Positions 25,163-34,188 are shown, counted from the stretch's first letter. The stretch is DNA of 49,389 nt from an uncultured Lachnospiraceae bacterium (GCA_910578085.1 CAJTPM010000029.1:1-49389), one strand, 5' to 3'. The notes: generated by a model not told the origin, from the letters alone. Numbers and translations: made by a program.

Positions 25163-26149
25163 CTATTTCATATAATCAGGATTCAACAGATCACTTTTAT
25201 CAAGCTCTTTACCTGCATAAAAATCTGCCATAATATCAATCGCCTTTTTATATGTATGCCACAGTGATTCATAGGTCTGGCTGGATACATGGGGCGTGAG
25301 AATAATATTATCAAGCCCGATGAGTCTTGAATCCTTTGGAAGTGGTTCTTGTGCGTAGACATCCAGCCCGGCGCCGCCTATCTTCTTTTCTCGCAGCACA
25401 TCGTACAGCGCATCCTCATCTATGATATTTCCTCTGGCCGTGCAGACGATCACCGCATCCTTTTTCATCTTACCTAACATATCTCTGTCGATGATATGAT
25501 GTGTCTCCCCGCAGTAGGGCAGATGCACGCTGATCGCATCACAGGTGGTGAAAATTTCATCCAGTCCGGCAAACCTGGCTCCCAGTTTTTCTGCCGCCTT
25601 TTCATCTTGAAAGATATCGTGCACCAATATCTCACAGCGAAAGCCCGCAAGAAGGCCTGCCAGTTCCATCCCAATATTGCCGAAACCCAGAATCCCGACT
25701 TTAGCTCCAATCAATTCCCTCCCGATGTTTTTCACCCACACACCGGATTCCACAGTTTTGCGGTTCACCATTACCTGCCTGCGGGCCGCGAGGATCTGCA
25801 TCAGCGCCATCTCCGCCACGCCGGTTCTGTTTGCTCCCGTCGTCCGCGTCACACAGATGCCGTGCCTGCTCGCCGCCGCAAGATCCACCTTGTCAAAACC
25901 CACACCGAAACGAATCAAAAGTTTACATTTGTCATTCATCCTGTCAAAAATCATGTCGGAATAGGGTTCCACATCGATCAGTCCCGCGTCAGCGTGATTC
26001 AGGTGTTCCACAACATCCTCAACATCAAAGGGATTCTGAGGAGCCCAGACAAATTCGATATTCTTCGTCTTCGCATACTCTGCGGCTTTCCCATTCAATT
26101 CTTGAAACAGCTCCGACTGTTCCCCAAAAAATGATACCAATGTTTTCAT
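25163..26149 (-). CDS. D-2-hydroxyacid dehydrogenase
   Basis: 328 aa. NAD-binding GILGFGNIGMELAG, then the catalytic Arg in TARGNIIDEDAL, Glu in GLDVYAQEPLP and His in LTPHVSSQT. It belongs to the phosphoglycerate/D-lactate dehydrogenase family and oxidises a 2-hydroxyacid or reduces a 2-oxoacid. The lack of an ACT domain and the operon context argue against SerA. It lies 15 bases after the first PEP-mutase-like gene and 32 bases before the YhcH gene. The substrate is not predictable; a hydroxy acid formed by the neighbouring lyase is an attractive guess. Confidence 0.92.
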   Translation of the reverse strand: MKTLVSFFGEQSELFQELNGKAAEYAKTKNIEFVWAPQNPFDVEDVVEHLNHADAGLIDVEPYSDMIFDRMNDKCKLLIRFGVGFDKVDLAAASRHGICVTRTTGANRTGVAEMALMQILAARRQVMVNRKTVESGVWVKNIGRELIGAKVGILGFGNIGMELAGLLAGFRCEILVHDIFQDEKAAEKLGARFAGLDEIFTTCDAISVHLPYCGETHHIIDRDMLGKMKKDAVIVCTARGNIIDEDALYDVLREKKIGGAGLDVYAQEPLPKDSRLIGLDNIILTPHVSSQTYESLWHTYKKAIDIMADFYAGKELDKSDLLNPDYMK

Positions 26150-26164
26150 CTTTCCTGTCTCCTG

Positions 26165-27091
26165 TCAATCCTGCTTATTTTCCTCAAATCCCTTATTTCG
26201 GATATGATATCCGTAAGGCCACCGATGCCGGAGCATCGGATCATCCACATACTGCTTCTCAAAATGATACCAGCTATCCAGAAGCTCCGGCGAGCCTATG
26301 GCGTCCTCCTTATAGGTCTCTGTGGCGTACACATTGTTCTGATTTCTGAAATTATGCGTGCCGGCATCCAGCATGGCGGTGAGAGCGCTACTGAGCAAAT
26401 AGTGAATTCCCACAAAATTGAAGCCGTATTCCGCTATCTCCTCCAATGTCACATCCGATTTGCCGTTATGGCAGCCAAGATCTGGATACCACTTCCATCC
26501 CTTATCCGCCTCCGCTATCTTTTTGCAGGCCTCAAACCGTTTCGCCGGTTCAATATCGTTAATCATAAACACTAACGTCATATCAGCCCCCGCCTCTCTG
26601 TAAGCCACGCAGCGCTCTATGGCCTCCTCCAGAGTCGGCACGTCCGTGCGCGCCACAAGAATACAGTCTGTTCCTTTCAGCGCATCCGCACAGGCCCGCA
26701 CTTTTTCCACCGCCTCTTTCATGGGCAGCGCATCGCCGATCCTCACTTCCGGCGAATCAACCAGTATGATTCCGCCCGCACCGGCCTTTGCAATCCTCTT
26801 ACAGTTGTAAGCGGCCGTCAGCGCAGGGCCATATCCGTTTTCCAGATCTACCACCATCGGCAGGGAGGAGAAACTGCAGATACGGTCTGTCGCCTGAATC
26901 ACTTCCTCCACATTTAGAATGCCCAGATCTGGAACTCCCTTTAAAGCCAGGCTCAATTCCGCCCCGCTCAGAACCGTCGCTTTATATCCACACTGTTCCA
27001 CTGTCATGGTTGACGCACAGTCGTACACCTCCGGCGCAAGAATGCATTTTTCTTCAGCTAATAACTGTCTTAATGTTTTTTTCATCGACAT
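26165..27091 (-). CDS. Isocitrate lyase/PEP mutase superfamily enzyme, copy 1
   Basis: 308 aa. (beta/alpha)8 lyase of the ICL/PEPM superfamily, with metal-binding region MVVDLENGYG and the later LVARTDVPTLEEAI signature. The catalytic cysteine loop of isocitrate and methylisocitrate lyases (K-x-C-G-H) is absent; the corresponding part reads DSPEVRIGDALPM. So it is more like dimethylmalate lyase, oxaloacetate decarboxylase or PEP-mutase-type enzymes that cleave or form a C-C or C-P bond next to a carboxylate. It is clearly a paralog of 32906-33811, sharing much of its sequence. Start ATG 27091 with GGAGAG seven bases upstream. 166 bases separate it from the metallo-beta-lactamase gene. Confidence 0.88.
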   Translation of the reverse strand: MSMKKTLRQLLAEEKCILAPEVYDCASTMTVEQCGYKATVLSGAELSLALKGVPDLGILNVEEVIQATDRICSFSSLPMVVDLENGYGPALTAAYNCKRIAKAGAGGIILVDSPEVRIGDALPMKEAVEKVRACADALKGTDCILVARTDVPTLEEAIERCVAYREAGADMTLVFMINDIEPAKRFEACKKIAEADKGWKWYPDLGCHNGKSDVTLEEIAEYGFNFVGIHYLLSSALTAMLDAGTHNFRNQNNVYATETYKEDAIGSPELLDSWYHFEKQYVDDPMLRHRWPYGYHIRNKGFEENKQD

Positions 27092-27257
27092 TTTTTATCT
27101 CTCCTTTCAAGTCAACAACCCCACAGCAAACTGGCGTGGCATCAGATTCGCAACGCAACAGAGTTGTGTGGCATGTACCCCCCGCGGCAATCGCCAATAT
27201 GTCTAAGCCAACCATAGATTAGCTCTAAGCAGCCACCTGGCTCGTTGCACGCGGGAA

Positions 27258-28016
27258 TCAATCATAATAGTCAGGTACCGTTCTCAGTTTTGAGAAGGTT
27301 TCCGGATCATGCCCGTAGACAACATGATCGCACGTCTTCCTCAACTCTTTCAGCTTTTCCACGGAACGGATGCACCCGGGGATATCCTTCGAATCCGCAA
27401 AAAATTTTGTTTCTTCCATATACTGCGGCATATGCGCCGCATCCATCATGAGCAGAAATTTCCCGGAGTTCGGCAGGGTTATCATAAAAGAGGAATGTCC
27501 CTTCGAATGACCGGGCGTCGCCAGACTGATGACGGAACCGTCCCCGAAAATATCGTGATCCTTCCCCTCCGGGATATAGTCAAACCGAAGCGACACCGCA
27601 TCCTTATAATCCGCCTCAAAATAATCAGGCCTCGAGGGCGGCAGTGCATCCTCCCATTCACTCTTTCTCATGTGAAAGACCGCTCCCGGAAAATCAGTCA
27701 TTTGACCAGCATGGTCAAAATGCAGGTGGGACAGCAGAACATGGCGCACAGCATCCGCATCATACCCCAGCCTCTCAATCTGCACGCGAATCCCCTGTAA
27801 CGGAGACCAGGCGATATTCATCTTCATCTCATCCGGAAGATACGCATACCGGAAGCCCGTATCAATCAGCACAAGGCCCTGCACGGGATGCACTAACAGG
27901 TAGACCGGCACGGGGATCACCAATTTCAGCTGTTCCGTGTTCAGGGACGCAAGCACATTCCCCTCTGGTGTGATCATGCTTCCGCAATTCATGATATAAA
28001 GTTTCATCTCATCCAT
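27258..28016 (-). CDS. Metallo-beta-lactamase-fold hydrolase (lactonase-like)
   Basis: 252 aa. HLHFDHAGQ is the HxHxDH zinc motif; the later ATPGHSKGH, MMDAAH and final YGHD supply the remaining ligands. The arrangement matches the N-acyl-homoserine lactonase-like branch, which opens lactone rings; family members act on many esters and lactones. It starts 5 bases after livF, so it belongs to the operon. Together with the dehydrogenase and lyases it suggests that a lactone or ester intermediate is hydrolysed. Quorum quenching is possible but not favoured by the transport context. Confidence 0.88.
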   Translation of the reverse strand: MDEMKLYIMNCGSMITPEGNVLASLNTEQLKLVIPVPVYLLVHPVQGLVLIDTGFRYAYLPDEMKMNIAWSPLQGIRVQIERLGYDADAVRHVLLSHLHFDHAGQMTDFPGAVFHMRKSEWEDALPPSRPDYFEADYKDAVSLRFDYIPEGKDHDIFGDGSVISLATPGHSKGHSSFMITLPNSGKFLLMMDAAHMPQYMEETKFFADSKDIPGCIRSVEKLKELRKTCDHVVYGHDPETFSKLRTVPDYYD

Positions 28017-28021
28017 ACTTT

Positions 28022-28723
28022 TTATGTCCCCATATATTTTTTAAACACTTCGTCGCTGATATTTTTTGTCTCGTCGCTGTGCACCACCGCACCCTTTTCC
28101 ATAATGTAACAGGTGGAGCTTACCTCCAACGCAAATTTTGCGCTCTGTTCCACAAGCAGCACGGACACTCCCTGTCTGCATAATTCCGGAATGACTGCCG
28201 CCAGCTCCTGCACAACGATGGGCGCGAGCCCCTCACAGATCTCATCCAAAAGCAACAGATCCGGATTCTGCATCAGCGCCCGGGCAATCACCATCATCTG
28301 CTGCTCTCCGCCACTGATACGGTCCCCCATAAAGTTCTGTCTTTCCTTCAACCTGGGGAACAGTTCATAAATTTCGTCCAGTGTCCAGACCTTTGTTCTT
28401 TTTTCTTTTGGCTTTCTCTCCCCGAAAATAATATTTTCCCGCACTGTCAGCGTCGGAAACACCTGTCTGCCCTGGGGTACATAGGCAACCCCCAGCCGGT
28501 TGATCTTATTCGGGACCATCCCCCCTATTTCCGTGCCTTTATATCGGATATTTCCGGCTCTGGGCTTCAGCACGCCCATGATCGTCTTAATAGTGGTAGA
28601 TTTTCCCACGCCGTTTCTTCCCAAAAGACATGTCACCTGCTTTTCCCTGACATCCAGATTTACGCCGAACAGCACCTGGCTCATTCCGTATGCCGCCTCC
28701 AGATTCTCCAGTTGTAAAATCAT
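28022..28723 (-). CDS. livF: Liv-type ABC transporter ATP-binding protein
   Basis: 233 aa, the normal LivF size. Walker A LLGRNGVGKSTTIK, signature ISGGEQQMM, Walker B LLLLDEICEGL, H-loop region LLVEQS (Gln-Ser instead of the usual His; LivF proteins often have LVEQ). ATG 28723 overlaps the LivG stop by four bases (ATGA). It drives uptake by the LivH/LivM pair at the inner side of the membrane. Name given by family resemblance; substrate may not be leucine. Confidence 0.92.
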   Translation of the reverse strand: MILQLENLEAAYGMSQVLFGVNLDVREKQVTCLLGRNGVGKSTTIKTIMGVLKPRAGNIRYKGTEIGGMVPNKINRLGVAYVPQGRQVFPTLTVRENIIFGERKPKEKRTKVWTLDEIYELFPRLKERQNFMGDRISGGEQQMMVIARALMQNPDLLLLDEICEGLAPIVVQELAAVIPELCRQGVSVLLVEQSAKFALEVSSTCYIMEKGAVVHSDETKNISDEVFKKYMGT

Positions 28724-29466
28724 ACTAACCCTCCCAGATAAGCCGCCTGCACCTCTTCATTGTCCCTGATCTCCTGCGGCCTGCCGTTTGCAATCAGCTT
28801 CCCGTAATGCAACACGGAAATAGTATCGGAATAATTGAATACAATATCCATATCATGTTCAATAAATACCACAGTCAGATCTCTCTCCTTCGCCAGATTC
28901 ACAACCAGCTCCATCAACATATAACCCTCTTTCCGCGCCACACCGGACGTGGGCTCGTCGAGCAGAAGCATTTCCGGCTGCGCGGCCAACGTGATTGCGA
29001 TCTCCAGCCTCCTCTGATCCCCATAGGACATATTGCCGGCAAATTTGTCCCTGGAGTCCTGAATTCCCACCGCCTCCATAAGCTGCTCCACCTGCTCCGC
29101 GCATTTTCCCTCTGCGCTTCGGAACATACTGAAAGTCATACTGTTTTTATGAATGCAGGGAATCTGAATATTCTCATACACAGAGAGATTCGGGAAAAAT
29201 TTGCTGATCTGAAAACATCTCCCGATCCCTCTGCGCACGATCAGGTGCGGTGCCATGCCGGTGATATCTTCCCCGTTAAATATTACCTTTCCGCCGGTGG
29301 GAGCCGTCTTGTTGATCACAAGATCAAGAAAAGTTGATTTTCCGGCTCCGTTGGAACCGATCAGACTTCTCACCTCGCCCCGTTTTACCGAAAAGTCCAC
29401 TTCATTCACGGCCCGCAGGGCGCCGAAATCCCGGGTCAGCTTCTCCGTACGCAAAAGTTCACTCAT
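28720..29466 (-). CDS. livG: Liv-type ABC transporter ATP-binding protein
   Basis: 248 aa. Walker A LIGSNGAGKSTFLD, signature MSYGDQRRLEI, Walker B MLLLDEPTSGV, H-loop FIEHDMDIV. It is the LivG-type partner of the next gene, coupled by overlaps on both sides (four bases with livF, eight bases with livM). Confidence 0.92.
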   Translation of the reverse strand: MSELLRTEKLTRDFGALRAVNEVDFSVKRGEVRSLIGSNGAGKSTFLDLVINKTAPTGGKVIFNGEDITGMAPHLIVRRGIGRCFQISKFFPNLSVYENIQIPCIHKNSMTFSMFRSAEGKCAEQVEQLMEAVGIQDSRDKFAGNMSYGDQRRLEIAITLAAQPEMLLLDEPTSGVARKEGYMLMELVVNLAKERDLTVVFIEHDMDIVFNYSDTISVLHYGKLIANGRPQEIRDNEEVQAAYLGGLV

Positions 29467-30442
29467 TCTCTCTTTTTCCTCCTCTCCAGGCGCCCATAAT
29501 CTTACCGAAAAAGTCCTTTACACGCCCCTTGTCGTCCCCACCGTATCCAAGCACGCCGCCCGGAAAGAAATAGATGACAAGGATCAGAATTACGCCCAGT
29601 ATAAAGCGGTGATACACTGTTTTCCCCGCAATATATACATTGATAAACGTGATCACCGTCGCCCCGATGGACGGCCCCCAGAAGGTGAACATACCGCCCA
29701 ACAAACACATTGTGAGCCCCTGAATCGAAATATTCGTGTCCAGGTAGGTGACATAGGCGCCGGAGTTGAGCATTGCGTAGAGGATCCCCGCAATGCCGCA
29801 GAACGTACTGGATATCATGATCATCAGCTGCTTTACACGTTTTGTGTTGATCCCCAGATAGGTAAGGCGCATCTCATTCTCCCGGATCCCCTTTATGATC
29901 TGATTAAACGGAGAGTGAAGTATCACATACATGATCCCGAAGCAGACTGCCACCACAGCTAACGTAAACACCAGAAAAGATTTATCGCTCGTGGCAAATC
30001 CTGGACGGCACGCGTAGGAGATCCCCACGCCGCCGCCGAGCCAAGGCACATAGTTCGCCACATTGTACAGCAGAAGATTCATTCCCATAAACAGCATGCC
30101 CAATGTCAGTGCCTGCACTCTCAAAACCAGAATACTGATGAAATAACTGAAAACAACCGTCATCAAAATGGAACCCGCAATCGCCAGCACATACGGCATA
30201 TGAAATTTGGACAGCAATATCACAAAGGAATAGGAACCGAATCCCAGAAACATGGCCTGTCCAAAAGCTATCATGCCGCCGTACCCGAACATGATGTTGA
30301 CCGCCGTTCCAAAAAGCATCATGATCAGGATGCGCGACAACAGAAAACTTGTTTTTACCGGCATAAGCCATGACAGAAGCAGAAATACCACCACGACGGC
30401 TCCACCGACCAGCAGATCTTTTTTATAAATTTTAATTGCCAT
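29459..30442 (-). CDS. livM: Liv-type ABC transporter permease
   Basis: 327 aa with about nine or ten membrane segments. It contains the family pattern NIMFGYGGMIAFGQAMFLGFGSY and the EAA-like loop GIRENEMRLTYLGIN. It forms the channel with the following LivH-type protein and overlaps livG by eight bases. Confidence 0.9.
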   Translation of the reverse strand: MAIKIYKKDLLVGGAVVVVFLLLSWLMPVKTSFLLSRILIMMLFGTAVNIMFGYGGMIAFGQAMFLGFGSYSFVILLSKFHMPYVLAIAGSILMTVVFSYFISILVLRVQALTLGMLFMGMNLLLYNVANYVPWLGGGVGISYACRPGFATSDKSFLVFTLAVVAVCFGIMYVILHSPFNQIIKGIRENEMRLTYLGINTKRVKQLMIMISSTFCGIAGILYAMLNSGAYVTYLDTNISIQGLTMCLLGGMFTFWGPSIGATVITFINVYIAGKTVYHRFILGVILILVIYFFPGGVLGYGGDDKGRVKDFFGKIMGAWRGGKRENE

Positions 30443-30452
30443 ATCGTTCCCC

Positions 30453-31322
30453 CTACTTCGCTTCTATTTTCTTTCCGCAGATGCCCTCCGGCTTGATCAG
30501 CAGAATCAACACCATCATAAGAGACGGTATCAGACTGTAGTACTGCGAAAAAAACATTGCGCCAAAAGACATACACATCCCCACGATCAGGGCGCCGATA
30601 AATGCTCCTCTGATCTCTCCGATTCCGCCAATGATCAGAACGGCCATCGCTGTGAACAGCACCGGGGATTCCGCAGCAGTCTGAGTTCCTGTGACAGGCA
30701 GGTTCAGGGCGCCGGCGAGAGCTGTGAGAGAAATGCCGACCATGAACATCAGAGAATTCATCACTTTTACATTGATCCCCATACAGTCCACCATCTCCCG
30801 GTTCGTGATAATCGCGCGAAAGATCATACCGACTTTCGTCTTTTTAAACACATAGAGCATGACGGCGCAGATGCACAAACTGATGATGATCAGAAAAATA
30901 TAGTAAAAGGGAAAGGGCATCCCAATCAGATTAATCCGAAAATCTAACGCTTTCGGTATGCTTGCGGTCACCATGGTATTCCCCCAGGCCAGAAGGAAAA
31001 AATCCTGCAGTATATATCCCACACCCATGGTCAGCAGAAGCTGAAACAGAGCCGGCCGCTTATAGATCGGCCTGAGCATCGCCTCAGTCACATATCCCCC
31101 AAAAAGTCCTGACACCACGATCGCCGCCAGAAGTCCCAGAAAGAAGGAACCTGTCATGCGGTAAACGCTGTAGCAAAGCAACGTCCCGAACATACAGAAC
31201 GCACCCTGTCCAAAGTTAATGACATTCAGCCCTGAAACAATGATTGCCATTCCCGCTGCTGTCAGAAAATACAATAATCCTGAACTCAATCCCATTAAAG
31301 CCTGATATAAATATATGCTCAA
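30453..31322 (-). CDS. livH: Liv-type ABC transporter permease
   Basis: 289 aa, eight or more membrane helices. The start has the LivH hallmark GLSSGLLYFLTAAGMAII, NFGQGAFCM and a late GGIGEIRGAFIGALIVG loop. It lies 10 bases before livM and 223 bases after the binding-protein gene, a gap with hairpins that probably lowers expression of the membrane genes relative to the binding protein. Confidence 0.9.
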   Translation of the reverse strand: MSIYLYQALMGLSSGLLYFLTAAGMAIIVSGLNVINFGQGAFCMFGTLLCYSVYRMTGSFFLGLLAAIVVSGLFGGYVTEAMLRPIYKRPALFQLLLTMGVGYILQDFFLLAWGNTMVTASIPKALDFRINLIGMPFPFYYIFLIIISLCICAVMLYVFKKTKVGMIFRAIITNREMVDCMGINVKVMNSLMFMVGISLTALAGALNLPVTGTQTAAESPVLFTAMAVLIIGGIGEIRGAFIGALIVGMCMSFGAMFFSQYYSLIPSLMMVLILLIKPEGICGKKIEAK

Positions 31323-31381
31323 AATTTACCTCCCGGTCCAAGTTACAGCCCCGTTTCCGGCAGGGAACCTGTAACTGTTTC

Positions 31382-31507
31382 ATTATGCGCCGCAGCGTCA
31401 GCCATTGCAGCGCATAATACTCTTTTTATTGTACGGAAAAATTTTCCGGAACTTACGAGTCCGCTGCAAAGCTTTGCTTTGGCCGGACGTCCATCCCGCA
31501 ATGCGGG
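31382..31507 (-). other. Hairpins between binding-protein and permease genes
   Basis: A nine-pair inverted repeat ATTATGCGC/GCGCATAAT (31382-31390, 31410-31418) and a smaller palindrome CCCGCA-TGCGGG-like (31495-31507) lie in the 223-base gap after the binding protein. Neither is followed by a long T-run, so they look like RNA-stabilising or partial-termination hairpins, common after periplasmic/lipoprotein binding-protein genes. Confidence 0.5.
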
Positions 31508-31545
31508 CTTTGTCCGTTATTTTATCTGCAGTTACTGTCTTCCGG

Positions 31546-32889
31546 TTACTTGCCCAGTCTCTGCCTCTCCGCTTCCCACTCTTCCTCCGTCGGATAACAT
31601 TCCAGGCCGTATTCTTTGTAGTCTCCCTGATCCGGCAGTGCCATACCGTACTCCTCGTTCATCTGCGTGTTGGCCAGATAGAGCGGAAATACCAGCTGAT
31701 GATTGTACTTTGTATAATAAATTTCACCGAATAAGGATTCACACTTTGTCTCTTCCACCGCTTTTAACAGCGCATCCCCGTCATACCCTTCCTCATAGCT
31801 GAGCGTCCTAAGTGCCGCCGCAATCGTATCTAACGCATAATAGAATGTCAGACCGCCGCTGTTGGGAACCACGCTGTCGGAACGTCCGTAGATATCCCGC
31901 GCGCTGTCCGCCGCAAAGTCAAAGCTGATTGGGAACCAGGTGATGGAATATACCTTTCCGACCGGATAAGCATCTCCTACAGATTCCGTGTGATCCGAAT
32001 CGTTGATATAAACGCCTAACAGCGTACAGGTGTCAAACAATCCCATCTGATTTCCCTGCTGTAAAAAGGTGATCGCAGGCCCGCCCGTCAGAGAAGATAC
32101 AACACAGTCCGCGCCGGATGACATAATACCGGTAATGACAGAAGTCATATCTGTCTCGGAGCCGCTTAAACGAATCTCCCCCGCATTCTTCACGTCAAGG
32201 CCCATTGTCTCGATCTCACGCCAGAAATAGTCTTTCACATTATCGGGAACGCTTCCGGAATTTCCCACAAAGTATACGCTTTTGTATCCCTTTTCTTTTA
32301 CCGCATTCGCATATACCTTCGACCAGGACCAGGCGCTGGCGCCGGCGGTAAATACATAATCCGACTGATTATCAAACCCGACGTCTGTGGCAAGCGCGCA
32401 GCACATAAATACCGGGATATGATTTGTCTCCGCCCACTGCGCAACCACAGGTCCGCAGGCATCCATGAACGGGCCGATCACAGCGCACACATTCTCATCC
32501 AGCACTTCCGCCAGTGCGGAAGCCTCGATGGTGGGATCTCCCTGGTCATCCTTATAAAGCAATTCTACCGCATGGCCGTTGATCCCGCCCTCTTTATTGA
32601 TATTATCTACCAGATAATCGAGGCTGGGTTTGAAGTAGGAACTGAAAAATGCCAGATCCCCCGACAGCGGAATCATCACCGCTATTTTATACGTTCCGTC
32701 CTCTCCCGGCTCCGTTCCTTCGAGAGTCTCCGCCGCCTCTTCCACAGCCTCTTTCACGGGTTCTGCCGCTTCTTCTGTCCCTCCCTGTGATGTCCCAGGC
32801 GTCTGCACATCCGCCGTATTGTTTCCGCATGCCACAAGCCCGGCGCACATCGCCATGGCCATGATGAAAGCTACCAGTTTCTTTTTCAT
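31546..32889 (-). CDS. Liv-type ABC transporter substrate-binding lipoprotein
   Basis: 447 aa. A lipoprotein signal ends in LVAC followed by GNN; a Glu-rich linker (about residues 35-65) leads to a type I periplasmic-binding-protein domain (IAVMIPLSGDLAFF, VIGPFMDACGPVVAQW, IPVFMCCALATD). The family includes leucine and also amide/urea-binding members. It is exported and tethered outside the cell. It lies 16 bases after the second PEP-mutase-like gene, in the same operon, and determines the specificity of the transporter; ligand unknown. Confidence 0.92.
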   Translation of the reverse strand: MKKKLVAFIMAMAMCAGLVACGNNTADVQTPGTSQGGTEEAAEPVKEAVEEAAETLEGTEPGEDGTYKIAVMIPLSGDLAFFSSYFKPSLDYLVDNINKEGGINGHAVELLYKDDQGDPTIEASALAEVLDENVCAVIGPFMDACGPVVAQWAETNHIPVFMCCALATDVGFDNQSDYVFTAGASAWSWSKVYANAVKEKGYKSVYFVGNSGSVPDNVKDYFWREIETMGLDVKNAGEIRLSGSETDMTSVITGIMSSGADCVVSSLTGGPAITFLQQGNQMGLFDTCTLLGVYINDSDHTESVGDAYPVGKVYSITWFPISFDFAADSARDIYGRSDSVVPNSGGLTFYYALDTIAAALRTLSYEEGYDGDALLKAVEETKCESLFGEIYYTKYNHQLVFPLYLANTQMNEEYGMALPDQGDYKEYGLECYPTEEEWEAERQRLGK

Positions 32890-32905
32890 GTTTTCTCCTT
32901 CCTTT

Positions 32906-33811
32906 CTAATGCCTTTGTGTTTTATAATAGTTGTAGGGCCATCTGTTTCTCAACTCTGGATCTTTTACGAACCTGCTCTCATACCGATACCATCTTTCGA
33001 TCTGCTCTTCGCTGCCGATACCGGGGCGGGGATATTTAGTCATAGCATATACATTATCCTGATTTTTAATATTCCCCATTCCCGCATCCGTCATAGCTGT
33101 CATCGCAGATCCCAGCAGATAATGAATTCCCACAAAATTGAATCCGTATGCAGCGATCTCGCTCAGAGTAACATCCGATTTTCCGTCGTGTACGCCCAGA
33201 TCCGGGTACCACTTCCAGCCGGGATCTTTCGCATTTATTTTTTTACAGGCCTCAAGCCGCTCCTTTGGGGGAATAAAATTAAAACAGAATACAAGCGTCA
33301 TGTCCGCCCCCGCTTCTCTGTATGCTACACATCTGTCGATCGCCTCATCCAGGTCCATCGCATCTGTCCGTGCAATCAGCAGACAGTCCGTCCCCTTTAA
33401 CGCATCTGCACAGGCAGCTATCTTTTCCACAGCCGCCTCCTTCGAAATTACCCCGCCTATTCTGGTCTCCGGAGAATCCACTATAATCACACCCGCTGCC
33501 CCCGCATCTGCAAACCTTTTACAGTGATAAGCAGCCGTCAGAGCCGGCCCATAGCCGTTTTCTCCATCCACTACAAGTGGCAGATCAGATATGGCGCAGA
33601 TATTTCTCGTCACCATCAGCATCTCGTCACAGGAGAGCAATCCCAGATCCGGAATTCCCTTTAAAGACATAGAGACTTCCGCTCCGCTCAGAACCAATGC
33701 CTTGTAGCCGCAATCCTGGCAGGTTATGGTGGAAGCACAGTCATAAACTTCCGGCGCCAGCACCACCTTTTCCTCCGTGAACAATTGCCGGAGTGTTTTT
33801 TTCATCGGCAT
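32906..33811 (-). CDS. Isocitrate lyase/PEP mutase superfamily enzyme, copy 2
   Basis: 301 aa from ATG 33811 (AGGAG eight bases upstream); the longer frame to 33949 crosses the promoter. It shares the plan of copy 1 (26165-27091), including the start MKKTLRQL, the metal region VVDGENGYG and LIARTDAMDLDEAI. The catalytic Cys loop of true isocitrate lyases is missing; the loop reads DSPETRIGGVISK. First gene of the operon, directly behind the LacI-controlled promoter. Having two distinct paralogs in one operon suggests a heteromer or two successive cleavage steps (inference). Activity of the dimethylmalate lyase or oxaloacetate decarboxylase type is possible. Confidence 0.88.
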   Translation of the reverse strand: MPMKKTLRQLFTEEKVVLAPEVYDCASTITCQDCGYKALVLSGAEVSMSLKGIPDLGLLSCDEMLMVTRNICAISDLPLVVDGENGYGPALTAAYHCKRFADAGAAGVIIVDSPETRIGGVISKEAAVEKIAACADALKGTDCLLIARTDAMDLDEAIDRCVAYREAGADMTLVFCFNFIPPKERLEACKKINAKDPGWKWYPDLGVHDGKSDVTLSEIAAYGFNFVGIHYLLGSAMTAMTDAGMGNIKNQDNVYAMTKYPRPGIGSEEQIERWYRYESRFVKDPELRNRWPYNYYKTQRH

Positions 33812-33944
33812 ACACAGTACTCCTTTCTCATTTATTCTTGTTGTTTCCTGTAATTTTTCCTCTGCAATGTCCTTGCAGTTTCTCTCATTTTCCTGTAATC
33901 CTCCGATAAATTCGGCGTAATCACAAGTCGATCTCTCTATAAAC

Positions 33945-34010
33945 TGCAATCGATTTCTTCATTTCATGCTGATAATATATCAATAGTTGGCATCGATTTC
34001 AATTGATTTT
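33945..34010 (-). promoter_or_regulatory. Promoter and operators of the catabolic operon
   Basis: On the minus strand TTGAAA (33997-34002) and TATATT (33974-33979) are 17 bases apart. One copy of the motif ATCGAT with GAAATCGAT overlaps the -35 box (about 33991-34000), and a second, GAAATCGATTGCA (33945-33957), lies just downstream of the expected start. The same motif is in the divergent lacI promoter. This placement is classic for repression by a LacI-family protein; that its product binds here is inference. Confidence 0.7.
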
Positions 34011-34137
34011 TTGCACAAATTTATCATAATATTTTTGTGCACAATTCCAAAAATGTGCATTTTGACCATATTTATTTCCTTATTATTTTAGTTTGCGGTT
34101 CTTTATTATATATTCCTCTGAATTTCAGGAAATTATT

Positions 34138-34167
34138 ATTGCAATCGATTTCTCTTTGTTTTATACT
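34138..34167 (+). promoter_or_regulatory. lacI promoter P1 with ATCGAT operator
   Basis: TTGCAA (34139-34144) and TATACT (34162-34167), 17 bases apart; the motif TGCAATCGATTTC overlaps the -35 box and spacer, pointing to autoregulation. Confidence 0.7.
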
Positions 34168-34188
34168 GAAAGCAGGTGAAAAATTATT

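Noticed and set aside
27258..28016. Quorum-quenching lactonase (AiiA)
   Set aside because: The HxHxDH motif fits many hydrolases, and the operon context points to catabolism, so no gene symbol is given.
29255..29962. Plus-strand frame of 235 codons
   Set aside because: Antisense to livG and livM, which are certain, and without domain or ribosome site.
26165..33811. Naming the two lyases isocitrate lyase (aceA) or methylisocitrate lyase (prpB)
   Set aside because: The catalytic K-x-C-G-H loop is missing in both.
32906..33949. Longer start of the second PEP-mutase-like gene (extra 46 codons)
   Set aside because: The extension covers the promoter and operator region, and ATG 33811 has a proper AGGAG.
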